This document shows positions 33,233-41,956 of a DNA stretch of 64,000 nt, in pieces. The notes under the pieces are model-generated. The model was not told where the DNA came from, searched no databases, and worked only from the letters and a program-made list of their open reading frames with translations. The position numbers and the translations under genes are program-made. This stretch comes from Adlercreutzia equolifaciens DSM 19450 (lineage in GTDB: Bacteria; Actinomycetota; Coriobacteriia; Coriobacteriales; Eggerthellaceae), in the NCBI RefSeq assembly GCF_000478885.1, contig NC_022567.1:620001-684000 (forward strand), given 5' to 3'. How positions within the stretch are numbered: position 1 is the first letter of the stretch; each line of letters begins with the position of its first letter.

Positions 33233-35662
33233 ATGTCCGAGACAACCCATCCCACGGGCGGACTCACTCGACGCGGTTTCTTGAAAACCACGGGTGCCGC
33301 AGCTGCGGGCCTTGCCTGCGCGGGCGCTGTGGGCGCGGCCATCGGCGGGGGCATGCTGGCACCCGCGAAGGCCACGGCCCAGGGGGAGGAGCGAACGGCG
33401 CACCTGTGCCATCAGTTCCATTGCCTGACCGGGTGCAACTTGAAGTGCACTATTCGCGACGAACGTATCACGCTGATCGAGCCGAGCGATATCGTAGCGG
33501 ACAAGAAACATTCGACCATCTGCCTGCGTGGCATTGGCGAGCTGTCCCATATTTACGCGCAGGATCGGCTGAAGGTGCCGCTGAAGCGCGTTGGTGAGCG
33601 CGGCGCCGGCGAGTTCGAGCAGATCAGCTGGGACGAGGCCATTAAGACGATTGCCGACAACCTCAAGGAAGCCCAGCAGAAATACGGCGAAGGCTCGGTG
33701 TTCATCCGCAAGTCCACCGAGGCGGGCATCGAGTTCGACTTCATCACGCAGTTGCTGCATGCTGACTCGGGTGGCAACTGGGGCCTTGATCGCGGGCAGG
33801 CAAACGGCCTGGGGCCGGCTTTCGGTCCTTGGAGCTATCTATCGAACCGCTCCCACTGGGAGTTCAAAGACGCGGCCACCATCATCGAACTGAGCCACAA
33901 CCCGCTGGAGAGCGCCATGGTTTGGTCGCGCCCCCTCATGGATGCCAAAGAGGCTGGAACCTATATCGTCACCATCGATCCGCGCTTTACGGGCACGGCG
34001 GCGAAGTCCGACGAGTGGCTGCCGGTGCGACCCGGCACGGATGCGGCCCTTATCCAGGGCATGCTTAAGGCCGTCGTGGACAACGAGTGGTACGACGAGG
34101 CCTTCGTGCTCGCTCACACCTCCTGCCCCTACCTGGTCGATCGCGACGCAGGCAAAAGCTACCGCAGCGCCGAGGTCATGGCGCCCAATCCCGCCGTGGT
34201 GAGCGCCGAGCCGGTGGGCGCTCCTATGGTGTGGGATACGGTGACCGGCGCTCCCGTTCTCTACGACAGCGCCAATGCGATTCCGGCGCTTGAAGGCGAG
34301 TGGACGGTGGACGGCAAGCACTTGATCACTGAGTTCACGCTCATAAAGGAATGGCTCGACACCCTCACCCTCGAATGGGCCGCCGAGACCTCGGGCATCG
34401 ATCAGCAGACAATCGTGAATCTGGCCGACCGCTATGCCAACAACGGACCTGCCATCATCGACATCGGCCTGGGCGGCGCCGACAAGTACACCAACGCCGA
34501 TGTGCTGGGGCATTCCACGGCCATGTTGGTGGCCCTGACCGGCCAGTACGGCAAGAAGGGCGCCGGCTATGGTTCCTATTGCGGCCTGGGCGCCAACGAT
34601 CCGTCGGCGACGTTCAATTACTGGGTCCTTCCCGAGGAGTACCACTACGGAGACAGCCCCGTCTCTATGTACGACATGCCCTATCAGGAGAACAGCATCC
34701 ATGCGGCCCTGACCTTCGGCGATGCCTTCACCTTGGAGGCGGGCGCGGCCAATGACATGTTGGAATGGGTGAAGAGCCTCGACTTCTTCGCTATCGTCGA
34801 TATCTACCACTCCTCGGCGGTAGACTATGCTGACATCGTGCTGCCGGCCTGCACCAAATTCGAGTGCGAGGAAAACGTGAAGCAGCTGCGCGACAGCATG
34901 GGCCATGTGATGCTGGCCAACGGCATGGTGGATCCGATGTTCGAATCGAAGAGCGATCTGCAAATCGAGCGCCTGCTGGCCGCCCAGTGGGGCCTGGAAG
35001 ACCTGCTTCCCGAATCCTACGAGGAACTTGCGCGTTTCATGCTCGACGGGGCTGCCGAGCTTGATCCCCGGATGGAGGGCATCACCTATGATGCGCTGTT
35101 GGAGCACGGCGGCGTGATGGCCCTGCCCGAGACGGGCGACGACTATATGCCCGACGGTCTGGCTGAAGGGTTCCTCACACCCTCCACGCGCATCGAGCTG
35201 TACTACGAGTATCTGGTCGACCAAGGCCACGAGCTGCCGGTGTACGAGGACGCGAACGAGGCCTACGAGAGCAATCCGAAGAAGACACAGTTCCCGCTCT
35301 ATTTCACTCAGGGCAAGAGTCGCTATCGCATCCACGCCTACTATTCTGCCAATGAATGGTTCCAGGAAGATTTCGGCCCCAGCCTGAACATCGCTCCGGA
35401 AGATGCGGAGGCCCGCGGCATTGTGACGGGCGACGATGTCCGCGTATTCAACGACCGCGGCTCGTTCGTGGCCACGGCACTCGTCAACCGCTCGCTGCAG
35501 CCGGGCGTCCTGTTCATGGCCGAGACCACCTACACGCGTTACTACAAGGAAGGGTTCCTGCAGAACGTGACCAACTCCGCGCGTCTGGAGCGCGGGTACT
35601 CGATGTTCTTCGGTCCGCAGATCCCCTATAACGACGTGCTGGTGGAAGTAGAGAAGGCGTAG
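33233..35662 (+). CDS. Tat-exported molybdopterin oxidoreductase, catalytic subunit (DMSO reductase family)
   Basis: 809 aa. A twin-arginine signal (LTRRGFLKTTG, Arg13-Arg14) is followed by a hydrophobic stretch. Cys residues in CHQFHCLTGC, with a later CLRG, fit the N-terminal [4Fe-4S] cluster, with one more residue than usual between the first two Cys. Bis-MGD binding regions are seen (PVRPGTDAALIQGML; C-terminal MoCoBD domain from about residue 690). The residue ligating Mo is unclear: the region near residue 186 (GLDRGQANG) lacks the Ser or Cys seen in many relatives. It acts outside the membrane with the next two subunits. The substrate cannot be predicted. ATG 33233 follows AAAGGAGGAG. 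Confidence 0.92.
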   Translation: MSETTHPTGGLTRRGFLKTTGAAAAGLACAGAVGAAIGGGMLAPAKATAQGEERTAHLCHQFHCLTGCNLKCTIRDERITLIEPSDIVADKKHSTICLRGIGELSHIYAQDRLKVPLKRVGERGAGEFEQISWDEAIKTIADNLKEAQQKYGEGSVFIRKSTEAGIEFDFITQLLHADSGGNWGLDRGQANGLGPAFGPWSYLSNRSHWEFKDAATIIELSHNPLESAMVWSRPLMDAKEAGTYIVTIDPRFTGTAAKSDEWLPVRPGTDAALIQGMLKAVVDNEWYDEAFVLAHTSCPYLVDRDAGKSYRSAEVMAPNPAVVSAEPVGAPMVWDTVTGAPVLYDSANAIPALEGEWTVDGKHLITEFTLIKEWLDTLTLEWAAETSGIDQQTIVNLADRYANNGPAIIDIGLGGADKYTNADVLGHSTAMLVALTGQYGKKGAGYGSYCGLGANDPSATFNYWVLPEEYHYGDSPVSMYDMPYQENSIHAALTFGDAFTLEAGAANDMLEWVKSLDFFAIVDIYHSSAVDYADIVLPACTKFECEENVKQLRDSMGHVMLANGMVDPMFESKSDLQIERLLAAQWGLEDLLPESYEELARFMLDGAAELDPRMEGITYDALLEHGGVMALPETGDDYMPDGLAEGFLTPSTRIELYYEYLVDQGHELPVYEDANEAYESNPKKTQFPLYFTQGKSRYRIHAYYSANEWFQEDFGPSLNIAPEDAEARGIVTGDDVRVFNDRGSFVATALVNRSLQPGVLFMAETTYTRYYKEGFLQNVTNSARLERGYSMFFGPQIPYNDVLVEVEKA

Positions 35663-35671
35663 GTGAGAATT

Positions 35672-36289
35672 ATGACGAGATACGGAATGGCCATCAACAA
35701 GACCCGTTGCATTGGCTGCCAGACCTGCGTCTTCGCATGCAAGATGCAGAACGGCGTTCCGAAGGACCTCCGATGGAACCGCGTTGTAACCGAAGGCGGA
35801 GGCGTAGCGGACGACGCCCAGGGGGAGTATCCCAATCTGACCCGGTCCTATCTGCCTTTGGCGTGCCAGCATTGCGAGAACCCGGCGTGCCAGCGCGTGT
35901 GCCCCACGGGCGCTACCTACAAGGACGAGCTCGGTCGCGTGGAGATCGACTACGATAAGTGCATCGGTTGTCGCATGTGCATGGCCGCCTGCCCCTACAA
36001 CGCGCGCTCCTTCAACTGGGACGAGCCGGTTCATGTGCCGGATTTCGCCTACGGCGATGCTAACGTCGAAGGGCGCGTGCGAGGCGTGGCCGAGAAGTGC
36101 ACCCTCTGCAAGGAGCGCACCGACCAAGGTGAGGAACCACGCTGCGTGCAGTGCTGCCCCATGGACGCCCGCATTTTCGGCGATTTGGACGATCCCGATT
36201 CCGAGGTGTCGAAGGTGATCCGCGCTCGAGGTGGTCGCGTCCTTTTGGAGGAACAGGGCACCCGTCCGCAAGTCTACTACTTTGAATAG
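35672..36289 (+). CDS. Four-cluster ferredoxin-like electron transfer subunit (DmsB/PhsB type)
   Basis: 205 aa with four [4Fe-4S] motifs: CIGCQTCVFAC, CQHCENPACQRVCP, CIGCRMCMAACP and CTLC...CVQCCP. It carries electrons between the NrfD anchor and the molybdenum subunit. It has no own Tat signal and would be exported by co-transport with the catalytic subunit. ATG 35672 was chosen because AGGTGAG, overlapping the previous stop, lies 5 nt upstream; GTG 35663 is the alternative. Confidence 0.93.
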   Translation: MTRYGMAINKTRCIGCQTCVFACKMQNGVPKDLRWNRVVTEGGGVADDAQGEYPNLTRSYLPLACQHCENPACQRVCPTGATYKDELGRVEIDYDKCIGCRMCMAACPYNARSFNWDEPVHVPDFAYGDANVEGRVRGVAEKCTLCKERTDQGEEPRCVQCCPMDARIFGDLDDPDSEVSKVIRARGGRVLLEEQGTRPQVYYFE

Positions 36290-36301
36290 GAGAGTGGCAT
36301 C

Positions 36302-37504
36302 ATGGAACTTCTGACCAAGAACAAGCCGCTCACGGCGGTGCTCGCGGTGCTGGCGGTGGTGGGCATCGGGGCCTATATCTACCAGCTGGTCGGCGGCCTG
36401 GCGGTGACGGGCATGTCCAACGGCGTGTCGTGGGGTCTCTACATCACCATGTTCATGTTCTTCGTGGGACTTTCCGCCGGCGGCCTTATCGTGGCCTCCT
36501 CGGCGAGCGTCTTCCGCATCAGGCGCTTCAAAGCCGTGGCCATGCCGGCGATTATCCTGTCGACGGTGTGCATCTGTCTGGCGGGCATGTTCGTTCTCAT
36601 CGACCTGGGCGGCGTCCAGCGTGTCTGGCGCATTGTGACCGGCCCGAACCCCGCGTCGCCCCTGGTGTGGGACATCTGCGTCATCACTCTGCATCTGGTG
36701 ATCAACGTGCTGTATTTGGTGAACATGCGCCGCGGCAACGATCATGCGGTGTCCATCATCTCGCGGTTTGCCCTGCCCTGCGCCATTCTGGTGCACTCGG
36801 TGACCGCTTGGATCTTCGGCCTGCAGATCGCCAAAGAGGGCTGGTACTCGGCCATCATGGCTCCCATCTTCGTGGCTTCGGCCATGGACTCGGGCCTGGC
36901 GCTGCTGCTGTGCGTGTTGGCCGCGCTTAAGAAGGCGCGTCTGTTCGACACCTCCCGCGAGCTTATGGCGTCGTTGGCTGGGCTTCTGGCCACCTGCATC
37001 GCTGTAGACGCGTTCTTCATCTTCTGCGAGGTACTGACCATGGCTTATCCCGGCGCTGCCGGTGCCGAGACGTTGGCGCTCATGACGAGCGGGCCTACGT
37101 CGCCGTTCTTCTGGTTCGAGATCGCTGGCGGCCTGGTTGTCCCGTTCCTCGTGCTGGTGTTCGCGAAGAACCGCGAGCGCACGGGGCTTGTGGTGGGGGC
37201 GAGCGTGCTCGTCATCGCCGGCGTGCTCTGCAAGCGCCTGTGGCTGCTGTTCACCTCGTTCATCGTGCCGAATGTGGAGGGCGCGCCGGGCGTTCTGTCC
37301 GACGGCGGCTGGGCACTTCTCGGTTCCTACGCACCGACGGTGCCCGAAGTGCTGATCGTGCTGGGCGTCGTGTCGGTGGGCACGCTGGGATTCATGGCGC
37401 TGGGTTCGAAATTGCTCGTGCCCGCGACCGAGACCGAGCGCGCGTCTGCTCGCGCTGCCGCGCCGGCCGAGCCCGACAGCGACTTCGAGCCGCTGACCGC
37501 ATAA
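36302..37504 (+). CDS. NrfD-type membrane anchor of the molybdoenzyme complex
   Basis: 400 aa with about nine to ten transmembrane helices, e.g. PLTAVLAVLAVVGIGAYIYQ at the N-terminus. The GMSNGVSWGLYITMFMFFVG stretch is typical of NrfD/PsrC quinol-binding subunits. It exchanges electrons with the menaquinone pool. It completes a three-gene operon (12-bp spacing, AGGAGAG upstream). The C-terminal ~30 residues are polar. Confidence 0.92.
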   Translation: MELLTKNKPLTAVLAVLAVVGIGAYIYQLVGGLAVTGMSNGVSWGLYITMFMFFVGLSAGGLIVASSASVFRIRRFKAVAMPAIILSTVCICLAGMFVLIDLGGVQRVWRIVTGPNPASPLVWDICVITLHLVINVLYLVNMRRGNDHAVSIISRFALPCAILVHSVTAWIFGLQIAKEGWYSAIMAPIFVASAMDSGLALLLCVLAALKKARLFDTSRELMASLAGLLATCIAVDAFFIFCEVLTMAYPGAAGAETLALMTSGPTSPFFWFEIAGGLVVPFLVLVFAKNRERTGLVVGASVLVIAGVLCKRLWLLFTSFIVPNVEGAPGVLSDGGWALLGSYAPTVPEVLIVLGVVSVGTLGFMALGSKLLVPATETERASARAAAPAEPDSDFEPLTA

Positions 37505-37536
37505 GTCACAAGTAGATAGCAGCATTAATCTTGGGC

Positions 37537-37560
37537 GACCCGTCAATAGCTGGCGGGTCT
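37537..37560 (+). terminator. Candidate terminator of the molybdoenzyme operon
   Basis: GACCCG (37537-37542) pairs with CGGGTC (37554-37559), followed by TCCTTGT. It lies 33 bp past the NrfD stop. The U-tract is weak. Confidence 0.45.
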
Positions 37561-37568
37561 CCTTGTGC

Positions 37569-37597
37569 TATACTCGCTTGGAAGCTTGGTACCAAGC
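37569..37597 (+). promoter_or_regulatory. Promoter and operator of the AbrB-MNT/HEPN pair
   Basis: A TATACT -10 box (37569-37574) is followed by a perfect 14-bp palindrome GCTTGGTACCAAGC (37584-37597). GCTTGG also occurs just before and just after it. The palindrome covers the expected transcription start, which fits autorepression by the AbrB domain of the first gene. Confidence 0.6.
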
Positions 37598-37616
37598 GCT
37601 TGGTGAGGAGGAAAGC

Positions 37617-38303
37617 ATGGCGGAGGCGGCTCGCATGGCGCCGCAGCGGATCAAAGTGTCCAGCAAGCGGCAGATCACTATTCCGGCGAAAGCCTACAAG
37701 GATATGGGGTTCACCGAGTATGCTCTCATCGAGCAGACTGACGAGGGGTTGCTCATCAAGCCGCTGAACGTGGAGGACGAGGGAATGTCCCTTGACGTGC
37801 TGCGCCGGCTTATCGCCGAAGGCTACGAGGGTGAGGCGCTGGTCGAGCGCTACGCTGCCGTGTGCCCTCATGTGATTAAGTTCGAAGACGCACGGGCGTG
37901 CACGGCCGTGGACGGGGGCGACGCGAGCGAAGCTAAGCGGTTGAACGAGGCCGCGAATAAGGACTGCGTGTCCCATTTTGGCATGGCGCGCGAGGTCCGC
38001 GAGACCGAAAGGGCGCATGTGCTTGAAGCCGTCGCCTCCGAGTGTGCCCGTTTCGCCGCCATCACGAAGGGCTACGTGTTTGGCTCGTTCGCCCGCGGGG
38101 ATTTCGCTGCCGAAAGCGACGTGGATGTTCGCCTCGAGTACGATGGGGCGGCCCCTTTCACCCTGTTCGAGGTGTCCCAGTTCCAAAAGCACCTCGAACG
38201 CGCCTGCGGGCGCGCCGTCGACGTGGTGACGGCCAAGCAGATAAAGAATCCCAACCTCGCCGCGGCCATAGAGCGGGAGAAGGTGCTGGTCTATGAGCGC
38301 TAA
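37617..38303 (+). CDS. AbrB/SpoVT domain fused to MNT nucleotidyltransferase antitoxin (MntA-like)
   Basis: 228 aa. Residues ~10-50 form a swapped-hairpin AbrB/SpoVT domain (IKVSSKRQITIPAKAYKDMG). Residues ~135-228 form a minimal nucleotidyltransferase with VFGSFARGDFAAESDVDVRL, the GSx-DxD catalytic motif. In known MntA-HepT systems the MNT protein neutralises the HEPN RNase by AMPylating it. Here a DNA-binding module is fused to it, which could add autoregulation. GAGGAGG lies upstream of ATG 37617. The gene overlaps the HEPN gene by 11 bp. Confidence 0.82.
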   Translation: MAEAARMAPQRIKVSSKRQITIPAKAYKDMGFTEYALIEQTDEGLLIKPLNVEDEGMSLDVLRRLIAEGYEGEALVERYAAVCPHVIKFEDARACTAVDGGDASEAKRLNEAANKDCVSHFGMAREVRETERAHVLEAVASECARFAAITKGYVFGSFARGDFAAESDVDVRLEYDGAAPFTLFEVSQFQKHLERACGRAVDVVTAKQIKNPNLAAAIEREKVLVYER

Positions 38304-38682
38304 GGCCACTGATCTCGCCCGCATTCAGGAAATGTTCGATCTCATCACGGAGGCCCAAGGGCAAATTGAGCGTTTGGGCATCACCGAGGAGCGCTTCAAA
38401 AGGCCCGCTACTGATGCGGATCGGCTTTTCTCGGAGGCCATCATGAATCGGGTGCTCCGGGTGACTGAGGAAGCCGGTTCGCTCAGCGACGAAGCCCTTG
38501 CGCACTACGAATTCGAGCGCCGGGCTATCAAGGGCGTTCGCAATCGGCTTGCCCACGCCTATGGTGATGTAGACACCGATATTGTCTGGGATGTGGTGCA
38601 AGGGGACTTTCCCAAGTTGCTAGAAGGTTGTCAGGCGTACTGCGATGACTTGGGTCTGGAGCTGGAGTCTGCGCGACGCTAG
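38293..38682 (+). CDS. HEPN-domain toxin (HepT-like)
   Basis: 129 aa, all-helical. The active motif is RNRLAHAY, i.e. RX4H followed by X-Tyr, the exact arrangement of HepT RNases in which the Tyr is the AMPylation site (family knowledge). It overlaps the preceding antitoxin gene. The pair is therefore a predicted type VII toxin-antitoxin system, possibly with an anti-phage role. The motif is intact, so the toxin is predicted active. Confidence 0.82.
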   Translation: MSAKATDLARIQEMFDLITEAQGQIERLGITEERFKRPATDADRLFSEAIMNRVLRVTEEAGSLSDEALAHYEFERRAIKGVRNRLAHAYGDVDTDIVWDVVQGDFPKLLEGCQAYCDDLGLELESARR

Positions 38683-38941
38683 AGCTATCCCCGCTGTTAA
38701 CAAGATGGCAACAGCATTATTTCGCGCGGGTGCTCTTGTTGACGGAATGGTGGCAAGCTTCATCTCTGTTCAACCGATTGTTTTCAAGGAGCCCCCGACG
38801 GGCTTGGTTTTGTGCGCTCGCTTTACCATGACGCCCATAGGAGATAGCTTCGATGTCGAGTGCGCCATGGGAGGGGCCGGCGCCCGTCGGTATCGGATCG
38901 AGGCGAGAACGCCGTACGGGTCGGGCGATAGGAGCAGCGTC

Positions 38942-39505
38942 ATGGAGAAGTTTCTGAACTTGGTGCGATCGAATAACATGGTGCAGGCGGTGCTTTGCAT
39001 CGCATTCGGTCTGTTTCTGATGATCTATCCGTCCATTACCGTGCAGGGTATCATCTTGCTGTTCGGCGTGGCGCTCGCGGTCATGGGCGCGGCGGGGCTT
39101 GTGTCGTACTTCCGTCAGCGCAGTGTGCGCTACCGCGATTCGGGCACCCTTATGTCGGCGGTGTTCTACGTCATCATCGCGCTCATTGCGTTTATCTTTC
39201 CGAAAGTGATCGCCGGGTTCTTTTCGGTGGTGCTCGGCGTGGTGCTCATTTTGCTCGCTATCGTGAACGTGGTGCGCGCCTTCGGGCTGCGCGCTTTCGG
39301 CAGCAGCATCTGGATTGCCGTGCTGGCGACGGCGGTGCTGGTGGGTATCGGCGGTGTGCTTATCGTGGTGAACCCGTGGGGCGCCTCCATGACCTTCGTG
39401 CTCGTGCTGGGCGCGACGTTCATCGTCAACGGCGCGGTGGATCTGTTCATCGAGTGGTACACCCGCGATTCTGAGAAGAAGGCCGGCGGGATTTCGCGCC
39501 GGTAG
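38942..39505 (+). CDS. HdeD/DUF308-family membrane protein
   Basis: 187 aa with six transmembrane helices in three similar hairpins (MVQAVLCIAFGLFLMIYPSI, IILLFGVALAVMGAAGLVSY, VFYVIIALIAFIFPKVIAGF, VVLGVVLILLAIVNVVRAFG, IWIAVLATAVLVGIGGVLIV). HdeD proteins are linked to acid or general stress in enterics; the role here is unknown. ATG 38942 has AGGAG 7 nt upstream. An in-frame extension to 38645 would overlap the HEPN gene and is not favoured. The 38683-38941 gap shows nothing else. Confidence 0.82.
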   Translation: MEKFLNLVRSNNMVQAVLCIAFGLFLMIYPSITVQGIILLFGVALAVMGAAGLVSYFRQRSVRYRDSGTLMSAVFYVIIALIAFIFPKVIAGFFSVVLGVVLILLAIVNVVRAFGLRAFGSSIWIAVLATAVLVGIGGVLIVVNPWGASMTFVLVLGATFIVNGAVDLFIEWYTRDSEKKAGGISRR

Positions 39506-39688
39506 ACGTCTTTGCTGCGGGGCGAGTACCTCGCGGGACAGCGCGCCCCTGGGCCGCCCCGGCGCCGTGCAGCGTGGCAAATCGCGCAGGTCGGGATCGT
39601 CTACACCCTCGGCGCCGACGCGTCGGACACGCCCTTCGTTTTTGCCGATGCCTGCCCATTAAGGGCTTCTATATCCGTTTTCCCTTGC

Positions 39689-39713
39689 GACCCCCGTGCG
39701 GACGGGGGTCTTT
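39689..39713 (+). terminator. Intrinsic terminator upstream of the aromatic genes
   Basis: GACCCCCGT (39689-39697) pairs perfectly with ACGGGGGTC (39702-39710) around a 4-nt loop and is followed by TTT. It may end the hdeD-like transcript, or act as an attenuator for aroQ 88 bp downstream. No aromatic-codon leader peptide is evident. Confidence 0.65.
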
Positions 39714-39801
39714 GCTATCATGAACGCCACGCGAGGGCGGCGGCGCTTTAGGGCGGTGCGGCCAGGCTCGTTCAAGTTTTTGGTACACGAAAGGAAAAGC
39801 G

Positions 39802-40083
39802 ATGTCTGAAGAGAACAGCAATCTTGCCGAGATTCAGAAGCATCGTGAGCAGATCGACGAAATCGACCGCGAGATCGTCGCGCTTCTGAACAAGCGCGCC
39901 GGTCATTCGCTGGTCATTCGCGGTCTGAAACCCGGTGCGCATCTGGGTCTGTACGACGCGCGCCGCGAGGAGGAAATCTTCGCGCGGGTGGATAGCTACA
40001 ACGAGGGGCCGCTCTATAACGAGAACCTCCGGGAGATTTACGCTACCATCTTGAAGATCATGAAGGAGACGCCGTCCGTATGA
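39802..40083 (+). CDS. aroQ: Chorismate mutase, AroQ class
   Basis: 93-aa single-domain enzyme converting chorismate to prephenate for Phe and Tyr synthesis. The helical AroQ pattern is clear: REQIDEIDREIVALLNKRAG with the catalytic Arg, then LVIRGLKPG and DARREEEIFARV, ending in the third helix with IYATILKIMKE. AAAGGAAAA precedes ATG 39802. It overlaps the DAHP synthase gene through ATGA, which suggests that both are made together; in some bacteria these enzymes form a regulated complex. Confidence 0.9.
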   Translation: MSEENSNLAEIQKHREQIDEIDREIVALLNKRAGHSLVIRGLKPGAHLGLYDARREEEIFARVDSYNEGPLYNENLREIYATILKIMKETPSV

Positions 40084-40880
40084 GCGAAGTGAAGATTGCC
40101 CCCATCCCCGATCTCGGCCAGCGCACGGACGAGATCACCATTTACGCCGGGCCTTGCTCGGTGGAGTCCGCCGAGCAGTTCGACGAGGTGGCCGAGTGCG
40201 TGGCCGATTTGGGCTTGCACTGGATTCGCGGCGGCGCGTTTAAGCCGCGCACCAACCCGCATTCTTTCCAAGGTCTCGGCGAAGAGGCCCTGAAGATCAT
40301 GAAGGCCGCCGGCGATAAGTACAACCTGAAGACGCTCACCGAGGTGATGGACTCGGCCCATTGCCAGCTCGTGAGCGATTATGTGGACGGCCTGCAGGTG
40401 GGCGCCCGCAACTTCCAGAACTTCAGCCTGCTGAAGAAAATCGGCCAGGTGACCGCCGATACGCATCAGATGGTGCTGTACAAGCGCGGTTTCGCCGGCA
40501 CCATCGCCGAGTGGCTCGCCGCCACCGACTACATCACCGATTGCGGCAACGACAACGTGGTGCTCTGCGAGCGCGGTATCCGCACCTTCGAGACGGCCAC
40601 GCGCTTCACGCTGGACATCGCCGCCGTGCCGGTCATCCACAAGCAGTCGCTGTACCCGGTGTGCATCGACGTGTCGCATCCGGCCGGCCAGCGCGATTTG
40701 GTGCCGGCTTTGGCGAAGGCCGCCGTGGCCGCCGGAGCCGACTCGCTCATGATCGAGGTGCACCCCAACCCGCCGGTGGCGCTTTCCGACGGCCCCCAGC
40801 AGCTGACGCCGGCCCAGTTCCGCGAACTGGTTGCCGAGCTGCGCGAGCTGGCGGCCTGCCTGGGCAAGAAGATCGTGTAA
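40080..40880 (+). CDS. aroF: 3-Deoxy-7-phosphoheptulonate (DAHP) synthase, type I-beta
   Basis: 266 aa. First enzyme of the shikimate pathway, joining phosphoenolpyruvate and erythrose-4-phosphate. The TIM-barrel core carries YAGPCSVES (metal-binding Cys), RGGAFKPRTNPHSFQGLG, CERGIRTFE, and DVSHPAGQRDLV with IEVHPNPPVALSDG (metal ligands). It lacks an N-terminal ferredoxin-like regulatory domain, so feedback control could come through the coupled chorismate mutase. A strong terminator follows. Confidence 0.93.
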   Translation: MSEVKIAPIPDLGQRTDEITIYAGPCSVESAEQFDEVAECVADLGLHWIRGGAFKPRTNPHSFQGLGEEALKIMKAAGDKYNLKTLTEVMDSAHCQLVSDYVDGLQVGARNFQNFSLLKKIGQVTADTHQMVLYKRGFAGTIAEWLAATDYITDCGNDNVVLCERGIRTFETATRFTLDIAAVPVIHKQSLYPVCIDVSHPAGQRDLVPALAKAAVAAGADSLMIEVHPNPPVALSDGPQQLTPAQFRELVAELRELAACLGKKIV

Positions 40881-40906
40881 GACGCTTCGACCGTCTTCTG
40901 GAATGG

Positions 40907-40944
40907 AAGCGGCCGCCCTTCCGAGTGGAGGGCGGCCGCTTTGT
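40907..40944. terminator. Strong terminator after aroF
   Basis: AAGCGGCCGCCCT (40907-40919) pairs perfectly with 40929-40941, ending in TTTG. It lies between convergent genes (aroF and the DUF1269 gene at 40992) and could serve both strands. Confidence 0.85.
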
Positions 40945-40991
40945 GCTTAGGGGCTCGACGTGGGCCGAGCGCAGGGCGCGGGTTCGGCGCA

Positions 40992-41567
40992 CTACTTGTC
41001 CTTGCGCGCTTCGCGACGGGCTTTCCGCGCTTCCCTGCGGGCCTCGCGGAGCTGCTTGCGGGTTTCGGCGGCCAACGAGTCGCGCAGGGCCTCCCCGCGC
41101 TCCACTTCTGCATTTACCTCATCGGCGTCCCAGCGGTAGATGACGCAGGTCTCATCGAACTGGGCGTCCAGGGCGTCCTCGTCGTCTTCCTTGGCGAGCA
41201 TCACGAGCGCCGTCGCGCCGGGGGTAAGCTCGCTCGCGCAGTATTCCATAAGGGAGTCGTCGTCATCGATGTCCTTGTCGTCCATCGCCATGCCGGCCAC
41301 AAGGCCGATGCCGGCGCCCAGAAGCACGCCGACCGGGCCGCCGAGCAGGCCGACCACGGCGCCGATGACCCCACCGAAGGCCGTGTTGTCGGTCTCGTCG
41401 TAGCCGTCCTGGAAGCCGTCGGGCACCATGATGGTTCCGTCGACGTTCTTCACCACGGCCATCTCCAAAATGGTGAAGTCGGCCGTCGCCTCGTTGTCCT
41501 TCAGGCGGTTGAACTCCTCGTAGGCCTTCCCCTCATCTTCGAAGGTGACCAAAACCACGTTATCCAT
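40992..41567 (-). CDS. DUF1269-like protein with glycine-zipper membrane segment
   Basis: 191 aa. The N-terminus DNVVLVTFEDEGKAYEEFNR followed by DFTILEMAVV resembles DUF1269/DUF6325 proteins. A Gly-rich hydrophobic hairpin lies in the middle (GGVIGAVVGLLGGPVGVLLG). The C-terminus is a strongly basic/acidic helix with repeated REARKAR units. Stress-linked in some bacteria but of unknown function. ATG 41567 has AAAGGAG 5 nt upstream. Longer frames upstream are not favoured. Confidence 0.78.
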   Translation of the reverse strand: MDNVVLVTFEDEGKAYEEFNRLKDNEATADFTILEMAVVKNVDGTIMVPDGFQDGYDETDNTAFGGVIGAVVGLLGGPVGVLLGAGIGLVAGMAMDDKDIDDDDSLMEYCASELTPGATALVMLAKEDDEDALDAQFDETCVIYRWDADEVNAEVERGEALRDSLAAETRKQLREARREARKARREARKDK

Positions 41568-41807
41568 GAGCGCTCCTTTGTCTCGCTGCGAATGGGCCGC
41601 CGTGCTGCGCGCGTCGCATGGGCGGCACGGCCGGCGGGCAATGCGACGGCGCCGCAGGGCACCGCGCATCTTCGAGTATAGGGGAGCGAGGAGGTCGAAA
41701 GAGTCGCTGCCCTCGTCTGTCACGAGAGCGTTGCGGGGACGGGCGAGAGGTTCTGCGCGCATTTTTTTGCGAGGGCCTGTGCCAAGCCCCTCGGTGCTTC
41801 GTGTGCG

Positions 41808-41956
41808 AAATGGGCAAAACGGGGCACTTATCGTAGTTTTCGAGGAAGCAGGGGTGCTCTCCTTCGACGGACTGAACGAGAAATCCCTGTTCAGTGTCAT
41901 CGCGAGGATAAAGCGTCCACTTTTGGGCTACGAGAAGTGCCCCATTTTGCACATTT
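41808..41956. repeat. 149-bp inverted-repeat element, copy A
   Basis: Left arm 41808-41836 and right arm 41928-41956 are 29-bp inverted repeats matching at 26 of 29 positions, with core GCAAAA-N-GGGGCACTT and TCGTAG. They enclose 91 bp. Transcribed, it would give a long stem with a large loop. Copy B (43314-43461) lies in the opposite orientation on the other side of the nuclease gene. The gap from 41568 to 42117 holds no convincing gene. Confidence 0.8.

Noticed and set aside
33839..37546. Very long minus-strand open frame (>1200 codons) opposite the molybdoenzyme operon
   Set aside because: It is antisense to three clearly homologous genes and is His/Arg-rich with no domain similarity. High GC removes stop codons and creates such shadows.
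39512..39751. Frame before aroQ as an aromatic leader peptide
   Set aside because: It lacks runs of Trp, Phe or Tyr codons and has no ribosome site; attenuation by leader peptide is not supported.
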